Shown here one piece after another: positions 17,142-21,111 of a stretch of 21,111 bases of DNA; position 1 is the stretch's first letter, and the number at the start of each line of letters is the position of its first letter. The stretch is from positions 1-21,111 of the forward strand of contig CAJJYO010000003.1 of assembly GCA_905197385.1 (NCBI GenBank). Direction: 5' to 3'. The position numbers and the translations under genes are program-made. The notes below the pieces were generated by a model, which was given only the letters and a program-made list of their open reading frames with translations, was not told the origin of the DNA and ran no database searches. The stretch comes from an uncultured Collinsella sp. Lineage in GTDB: Bacteria; Actinomycetota; Coriobacteriia; Coriobacteriales; Coriobacteriaceae.

Positions 17142-17882
17142 ATGGCTACCATCGCGATTATCGGTGCACTCGAAAAAGAGATCATGCAGATTAAGGAAGA
17201 GTTGAGTAACGTTTGCATGGTACAGGAGGCGGGCTTGAACGTTGTGACCGGCGGGCTCGACGGTCTGACGATTGTCGCCACAACGGCGGGTATGGGCACG
17301 GTGAATGCCGCCGCCGCAACACAGCATCTCATTAGTAAATATGCCCCGCAGGCCGTTGTGCTCTCGGGTATCGCGGGCGGTTTGAACCCCAAGCTCCATA
17401 TCGACGACGTGGTTATCGGCAAATGCCTACGCTATCTGGATACCGATACCGCGCTTATCGCCGAGTCTGCACCGGGGCTCGAGGAGTTTGGCTCGACGCC
17501 TGCGCTGGTCGATATTGCTGCCGATGTGCTTGCTGAGCATGGGTTTGTTGATGCTTCGACAAATGCAGCCGCTTCGAACGAGGGCACCAAGCAGTTCCTG
17601 GTCGGTACGATTGCCACGGGTAACCGCTTTGTGACGGGCGCCGCCATGCGCAACGACGCTATCGAGGCGACGCATGCCGATTGTGTCGGCATGGAGGGCG
17701 CAGCAATTGCCCATGTCGCAACTAAAAATGGTGTCGATTGCCTGGTGCTGCGCGCTATCAGCGATAATTGTGACGAGGCGTATGATGCGATTTGCGACCG
17801 CGAGTTCGACCTGTTCGAGTATGCCCGTACCGCGAGTGGCATTACGCTCGATATCGTTCGCCGTATCGCTGCTATCTATTAG
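17142..17882 (+). CDS. mtnN: 5'-methylthioadenosine/S-adenosylhomocysteine nucleosidase
   Basis: A 246-residue MTAN (Pfs) enzyme that removes adenine from methylthioadenosine, S-adenosylhomocysteine and 5'-deoxyadenosine. The start MATIAIIGALEKE carries the catalytic Glu13 equivalent, SGIAGGL forms the phosphate-site-like loop, GMEGAAIAHV holds the ribose-binding Glu185, and ISDNCDE provides the catalytic Asp208. The ATG at 17142 follows TTTGGGGAA; the earlier in-frame GTT/TTG-region start at 17073 adds unrelated residues. It lies 79 bases after the previous stop, with a possible extended -10 TGGTACCAT near 17096-17103. The 5'-deoxyadenosine released by radical SAM enzymes such as PflA is a product MTAN can clear, a possible functional tie to the window. 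Confidence 0.95.
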   Translation: MATIAIIGALEKEIMQIKEELSNVCMVQEAGLNVVTGGLDGLTIVATTAGMGTVNAAAATQHLISKYAPQAVVLSGIAGGLNPKLHIDDVVIGKCLRYLDTDTALIAESAPGLEEFGSTPALVDIAADVLAEHGFVDASTNAAASNEGTKQFLVGTIATGNRFVTGAAMRNDAIEATHADCVGMEGAAIAHVATKNGVDCLVLRAISDNCDEAYDAICDREFDLFEYARTASGITLDIVRRIAAIY

Positions 17883-17920
17883 CGCGCTCTTTTGTAAGAA
17901 CCTACGACCAAGGAGTGTCC

Positions 17921-18511
17921 ATGGCCGATTCCATTAACTACCAGCTTGCCAAGTTTGTTGCCAGCTACGGCAAGGTTTCGCAGATTCCCGAGTCCCCCTG
18001 CCCCGAGGTGAGCTTCGTCGGCCGCTCCAACGTGGGCAAGTCGTCGATCATGAACAAGCTTTTTGGCCGCAAGAATCTCGTCAAGGTTTCGAGCACGCCG
18101 GGCAAGACGAGCAACATCAACTTCTTTGAGGCTGACGACGTGCACTTCGTCGACCTGCCGGGCTATGGTTTCGCCCGTCGTTCCAAGGCCGAGCGCGACC
18201 GTTGGGCAGAACTTATCGGCGACTTCTTCGACTCGGAGCGCAGCTTTAACCTGGTTGTATCGCTGGTGGACATTCGCCACGATCCCAGTAAGCTCGACCA
18301 TGACATGATCGACTACCTGCAGGGCAACGAGTTCAACTTTATCGTCTGCCTCACCAAGGCCGACAAGCTCAGCCGCACCCAGCAAGCCCGCCAGGCAGCG
18401 GCCATCAAAAAACAGCTCAACGTCCCGGCCGAGAACGTAATCATTACAAGCTCCCAGACCGGCACCGGAATCGACGAACTCAAAAAGCGCATCGCCGAGG
18501 CTTGCCTCTAG
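17921..18511 (+). CDS. engB: Ribosome biogenesis GTPase EngB (YsxC/YihA)
   Basis: A 196-residue TrmE-Era-type GTPase needed for large ribosomal subunit assembly. The G motifs are all present: G1 GRSNVGKS (34-41), G2 threonine in SSTPGKTSNINFF, G3 DLPGYGFA, G4 TKAD and G5 SSQTG. Length matches the family (about 195-210). The ATG at 17921 has AAGGAG six bases upstream; the frame extends upstream but without family similarity. The gene starts 38 bases after mtnN, so the two may be co-transcribed. It ends with TAG inside TCTAGTAAG, part of a 16-base sequence that recurs at 19985-20000. Confidence 0.96.
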   Translation: MADSINYQLAKFVASYGKVSQIPESPCPEVSFVGRSNVGKSSIMNKLFGRKNLVKVSSTPGKTSNINFFEADDVHFVDLPGYGFARRSKAERDRWAELIGDFFDSERSFNLVVSLVDIRHDPSKLDHDMIDYLQGNEFNFIVCLTKADKLSRTQQARQAAAIKKQLNVPAENVIITSSQTGTGIDELKKRIAEACL

Positions 18512-18522
18512 TAAGGGCTCTT
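18507..18522. repeat. Left copy of a 16-base imperfect direct repeat at the engB 3' end
   Basis: TCTAGTAAGGGCTCTT covers the engB stop codon and matches 14 of 16 bases at 19985-20000 (TCTAGTAAGCGCTCCT). The two copies bracket the DUF3990/XRE pair. They may be remnants of an attachment site or target duplication, but no integrase is seen. Confidence 0.35.
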
Positions 18523-18547
18523 GGCAGGCAATAGTTTGCATCTATCT

Positions 18548-18598
18548 ATATCACCCCAGTGATAGTTATTGGTACACTATCGCTGGGGTGATATTTTT
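18548..18598 (+). terminator. engB terminator that doubles as a twin-operator promoter region
   Basis: Arms 18548-18566 and 18576-18594 pair over 19 bases with one wobble and are followed by TTTTT, an excellent intrinsic terminator. Each arm is itself a dyad of the form TATCAC-N4-GTGATA (18549-18564, exact; 18578-18593, one change), 29 bases apart. The loop and right arm contain an extended -10 TGGTACACT (18570-18578), which would start transcription near 18585, just upstream of the GGAGG of the next gene. This arrangement would block read-through from engB while leaving the next gene on its own regulated promoter. Confidence 0.7.
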
Positions 18599-18612
18599 GT
18601 TTGGAGGTCGAT

Positions 18613-19296
18613 ATGGAGCTTTGGCACGGGTCGGAGGTTGTTGTCGAGCATCCGTCGTTGGGTAAATGCAGACAATTCAATGACTATGGGTGTGGGTTTT
18701 ATTGCACGCCACATGAGGAAATGGCAATGGAGTGGGCATGTCGGACCGAGTCCGATGGTATCGCGAATCGATATGAGCTCGATATGGATGGCCTTGCGGT
18801 CTTGGATTTGGAGTCCGGGGAGTTTTCAATTCTCAATTGGCTTGCGATTTTGGCTAACAATAGGGAGTTCAATGTTTCGACACCGCTGGCGCGCGAAGGA
18901 CTTCGCTATCTGCTGGATAACTGCCTGATTGATATTTCTCCCTATGACGTTATTCGAGGCTATCGCGCCGACGATTCCTATTTCTCGTTTGCAAGACAGT
19001 TTGTCAACGGCATGATCTCGCTCAGGCAATTGCAGCGCATTATGTTTTTGGGGGATTTGGGCATTCAATATGCGCTTATGAGTGAGCGCGCGTTCTCGGC
19101 GATCAGGTTCCGCGATTGGAAGCAGGCCTCGGGAGCCGAGTTTTATCCCAAACGATTTGAGCGAGAACAGAACGCTCGACGTAAGTATCTGGATACGGTA
19201 AACGGATTTGACTCTGATGGTGTCGACATTAGGGATTTGATGGCAGGGAGGGTTGATTTAGATGATCCAAGAGTTGACGGATTGTGGACCGAGTAG
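18613..19296 (+). CDS. DUF3990-like protein, probable ADP-ribosyltransferase-fold toxin
   Basis: A 227-residue protein without signal peptide or membrane helix. The N-terminus MELWHGSEVVV followed by NDYGCGFYCT and an EWA segment matches the DUF3990 pattern (LYHGS...DFGxGFYxT...A..WA). From memory this family falls in the ADP-ribosyltransferase clan, where His5, Tyr30 and a later acidic residue would form an H-Y-E-type NAD site; Glu158 in QYALMSERAF is a candidate. The ATG at 18613 has GGAGG five bases upstream. Its end overlaps the next gene by 35 bases. The pairing with a DUF3791-like/XRE protein and a self-contained promoter suggests a toxin-antitoxin role. The target is unknown and toxicity is inferred. 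Confidence 0.75.
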   Translation: MELWHGSEVVVEHPSLGKCRQFNDYGCGFYCTPHEEMAMEWACRTESDGIANRYELDMDGLAVLDLESGEFSILNWLAILANNREFNVSTPLAREGLRYLLDNCLIDISPYDVIRGYRADDSYFSFARQFVNGMISLRQLQRIMFLGDLGIQYALMSERAFSAIRFRDWKQASGAEFYPKRFEREQNARRKYLDTVNGFDSDGVDIRDLMAGRVDLDDPRVDGLWTE

Positions 19297-19960
19297 AACA
19301 TATCCCGTCTATTACCTTGAGGACGCAATGAGCAACCTCGGCGACTGTTTTGACTATGCCGTAAACGACTATGGAGCGGAAGGGTCCGAGGTCGCTGAAC
19401 TCTTTTGCCTGAGCGGCGTAGCCCGCGAGTTTGAACGCGGCAATGCATGGGTAGTGTCGGGAAAATCGGGCGTTGAGCTGTTCGCGCTCATTGCCGAAAG
19501 GTCCGGCTATCAATCAAGGCCGATGCCAAATCGAACCTACCGATTCGAAAAGACACCGGAATATTGGACAGGCTGGATATTGGCATACCTTCAGTGGCGC
19601 CTAGGAGAGTCTTTCGAAGATTTGCTGCATGTCGTTCCATTTGATGTGCTACGCAGTCTGTACTACCCCTGGCACGAAGCCTCGGAGGAACGTGTGGCTC
19701 GCCTCGTCTGCGATATGGCGAAGAAAGCGTCCAGGCAAACAAAACTTGCGTTAGCAAGAAAGAAGCTTAAGAAAACCCAACAAGACCTGGCATACGAATC
19801 AGGCGTATCGCTCCGCTCAATCCAAATGTACGAGCAGCGCCAGAGAAACATCAATGAAGCCTCGGTAACAACCGTAAGAGCTATAGCAAAAGCCCTCCAC
19901 TGTAACATCGAAGACCTCCTAGAACCAGTCTTCGAATACAAAGAAACAAGCGCAGCGTAA
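19262..19960 (+). CDS. DUF3791-like protein with C-terminal XRE helix-turn-helix, probable antitoxin/repressor
   Basis: A 232-residue protein in three parts. Residues about 15-80 (YAVNDYGAEGSEVAELFCLSG...) resemble DUF3791, a small domain I recall beside DUF3990 genes in gut Firmicutes. Residues about 90-150 (EYWTGWILAYLQWRLGESFEDLL, then HEASEERV) form a conserved middle segment seen in clostridial HTH proteins. Residues about 162-222 are a Cro/C1-type HTH (KTQQDLAYESGVSLRSIQMYE). The ATG at 19262 lies 10 bases after GGGAGG inside the upstream gene, giving a 35-base overlap and probable coupling. It would neutralise the upstream protein and bind the TATCAC-N4-GTGATA dyads at 18549-18593. Codons are more AT-rich near its 3' end. 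Confidence 0.75.
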   Translation: MIQELTDCGPSRTYPVYYLEDAMSNLGDCFDYAVNDYGAEGSEVAELFCLSGVAREFERGNAWVVSGKSGVELFALIAERSGYQSRPMPNRTYRFEKTPEYWTGWILAYLQWRLGESFEDLLHVVPFDVLRSLYYPWHEASEERVARLVCDMAKKASRQTKLALARKKLKKTQQDLAYESGVSLRSIQMYEQRQRNINEASVTTVRAIAKALHCNIEDLLEPVFEYKETSAA

Positions 19961-19984
19961 ACCAATATATTGCCAAGGTTTGTA

Positions 19985-20000
19985 TCTAGTAAGCGCTCCT
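19985..20000. repeat. Right copy of the 16-base direct repeat
   Basis: TCTAGTAAGCGCTCCT is the partner of 18507-18522. The surrounding gap 19961-20108 has no gene; a weak GTAAG/CTTAC hairpin overlaps this copy at 19989-20003. Confidence 0.35.
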
Positions 20001-20108
20001 TACCAGCAAGAGTCCCTACCAATAGATAGCGGCTTAAAGGGCCGAAATCGTATGAATGGCGTTGCGACTTCCAAATGGGTGACTGCTGCTTGAAAAGCTA
20101 TAGAAATA

Positions 20109-20128
20109 GGGGCCGATTTAACGGCCCC
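20109..20128 (-). terminator. Terminator of the minus-strand secreted-protein operon
   Basis: GGGGCCG (20109-20115) pairs with CGGCCCC (20122-20128) around ATTTAA. Read on the minus strand, the hairpin is followed by TATTTCTATAG, a T-rich tail. It lies 35 bases past the stop of the small membrane peptide gene. Confidence 0.65.
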
Positions 20129-20162
20129 AAGCATCGCATAAATGGCATATACGTTTTATCAA

Positions 20163-20267
20163 CTATTTCTTGTTTTTAACCCATTTGCAGATACGCCAAA
20201 TAAGCACTCCGACGAGAATCCAAACGAGAGCGATCATAATGTCTGAGCGTGCAGGAATTGGGATCAT
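20163..20267 (-). CDS. 34-residue single-pass membrane peptide
   Basis: A short ORF beginning MIPIPARSDIM, followed by one hydrophobic helix rich in Ile, Val, Leu and Trp (about residues 10-27) and a basic end KWVKNKK. The ATG at 20267 is preceded by GAGGAAG with near-ideal spacing, and a terminator follows the stop, so expression is credible despite the size. It starts 24 bases after the stop of the secreted-protein gene, in the same direction. By size and shape it resembles small membrane toxins, immunity peptides or transporter regulators; sequence alone does not decide. I do not recognise a named family. Confidence 0.6.
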   Translation of the reverse strand: MIPIPARSDIMIALVWILVGVLIWRICKWVKNKK

Positions 20268-20291
20268 TGAACTTCCTCAATTGATGTGAGT

Positions 20292-20807
20292 CTAGTTTGC
20301 ATAGGTGTGGAGCGTGCTGCCTTCCATGGTCGCTTGCAACACGGCGATACCGGACGTCATCCCCATCGATTCATAGTTGAGTCGATATGTCGCCTGTTTC
20401 GAGTTCCATATAAAGGACTCGTTAGTTACCGTACAGCCGATAGTCGTATAGTTTTGTCCCCAAGCGCTGGTAATGAGCGAGTTCGCTATCTTGATCTTGA
20501 ATTCGCGATAAATAAAAGGACTGTTGTAATAGATAGTCCAAGTTCCAGATGCGTTGTTGTAGTAACTGTCCCATATCAGGCTGGGTTCATTGGTTTTTTT
20601 AATTCCTATTACTGCAACGGTCCCATCCTTAAGCTTGATTTGATGAGACTGCTCGGGACCTTTCGTTAAATCAAAATCTTGGGTTGCGCCAGAAATTGCG
20701 ACAGCATCGCTTTCTGCAGCATAAGCAGTCGAAGGGCTAAACGAGAAACATATCGGTAATATCAAAAGTATCGAGAGGAAAAACGAAGCTTTGAGTGTGC
20801 GTAACAC
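20292..20807 (-). CDS. Small secreted protein of unknown function (DUF5626-like)
   Basis: A 171-residue protein with a clear Sec signal peptide: basic MLRTLK, a hydrophobic core to about residue 23, and cleavage likely after AYA near residue 30. The mature part (about 140 residues) is rich in Tyr, Thr, Ser and Ile and looks all-beta, with FDLTKG near its start and a single Cys. The layout recalls DUF5626-type secreted proteins, but I hold this loosely. The GTG at 20807 is preferred because GGAGG ends 8 bases upstream; the ATG at 20822 overlaps that GGAGG and has no ribosome-binding site itself. It is followed by the 34-residue membrane peptide. Composition is more AT-rich than the housekeeping genes, which hints at acquisition. 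Confidence 0.75.
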   Translation of the reverse strand: MLRTLKASFFLSILLILPICFSFSPSTAYAAESDAVAISGATQDFDLTKGPEQSHQIKLKDGTVAVIGIKKTNEPSLIWDSYYNNASGTWTIYYNSPFIYREFKIKIANSLITSAWGQNYTTIGCTVTNESFIWNSKQATYRLNYESMGMTSGIAVLQATMEGSTLHTYAN

Positions 20808-20840
20808 TTTGACCACCTCCATACTGCGATGCCTAGTTAA

Positions 20841-20849
20841 ATAGTAGCA
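20841..20849 (-). promoter_or_regulatory. Candidate extended -10 for the secreted-protein operon
   Basis: On the minus strand TGCTACTAT (TG-n-TACTAT) lies about 21 bases upstream of the GGAGG. No good -35 is seen at the usual spacing, which extended -10 promoters tolerate. Confidence 0.35.
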
Positions 20850-21111
20850 TAGATTAACAGTTTATTATGTAACCTAAAAAGCCCCTATCTGCCCGGCGCC
20901 CCTTCAAAGCGTGGGTCCCTGTAGACATCCTCAGCAAGGTAAACGCAGGGATGGTCGGGGTGTTCCCCTCAAAATTATTCCGCAGCGCGAAGGCCTCTCG
21001 TCTGTGGCTCCGTTGGAGCACAAGATTAAATCATTGAATGCGACTATCCTGTCGAGGCTGCGCAGGTCCCCTTGGGGCTTCCCCTGAAAACAATCCGCAG
21101 ATCGAATTGCC
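20850..21111. repeat. Non-coding end region with an imperfect direct repeat
   Basis: No convincing gene is seen. A sequence of the form TTCCCCTsAAAA...CCGCAG occurs at 20963-20985 and again at 21079-21100, starting 116 bases apart. TCCCTG and CAGGGA (about 20916-20951) could form a wide hairpin. It may be part of a dispersed intergenic repeat or the edge of a degraded gene beyond the window. Confidence 0.35.

Noticed and set aside
20286..20669. 127-codon plus-strand frame over the secreted-protein gene
   Set aside because: The opposite frame has a signal peptide, GGAGG and a plausible mature domain; this one has none.

Overview
The window reads as a moderately GC-rich Gram-positive anaerobe of the Coriobacteriia, most likely a gut Collinsella or close relative. 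This is an inference from codon use, a fermentative gene set (pyruvate formate-lyase, sucrose PTS, GH32 enzymes) and the style of the proteins; no rRNA or other marker gene is present to prove it. I see no tRNA, rRNA, CRISPR array or transposase gene.

Layout. (1) 1-4525, minus strand: a MarR regulator and two ABC exporter half-transporters in one overlapping operon (GTGA and TAATG junctions), cut by the left window edge. (2) 4526-5074: a 549-bp non-coding region with several dyads and a probable long leader for the pyruvate formate-lyase (PFL) genes. (3) 5075-7463: PFL split into two genes, a 683-residue body with the catalytic Cys-Cys pair and a separate 83-residue protein carrying the glycyl-radical loop. 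(4) 7464-7876: a large palindrome, a terminator and a promoter/operator. (5) 7877-13494: a sucrose/fructoside cassette made of a LacI regulator, a divergent GH32 enzyme, a sucrose-type PTS EIIBC and a classical sucrose-6-phosphate hydrolase, with at least four copies of one LacI-type operator. (6) 13765-15630: a DegV-family protein, then the PFL-activating radical SAM enzyme, about 7.3 kb from its substrate genes. (7) 15631-15944: two strong palindromes. (8) 15945-18511: a membrane-anchored beta-lactamase-fold protein, MTA/SAH nucleosidase and the ribosome-assembly GTPase EngB. (9) 18512-20880: a more AT-rich accessory stretch holding a DUF3990-like/DUF3791-like-XRE pair that looks like a toxin-antitoxin module and, on the minus strand, a secreted protein followed by a 34-residue membrane peptide. 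(10) 20850-21111: non-coding, with an imperfect direct repeat.

How it fits together. Sucrose or short fructosides enter through the PTS, are hydrolysed by the GH32 enzymes and fermented to pyruvate, which PFL splits to acetyl-CoA and formate after activation by PflA. The strongest unusual point is that the radical-bearing domain of PFL is a separate, separately translated polypeptide, so the part destroyed by oxygen could be replaced without remaking the catalytic body. The next most interesting points are the toxin-antitoxin-like pair, whose candidate promoter lies in the loop of the upstream gene's terminator, and the small membrane peptide downstream of the secreted protein.
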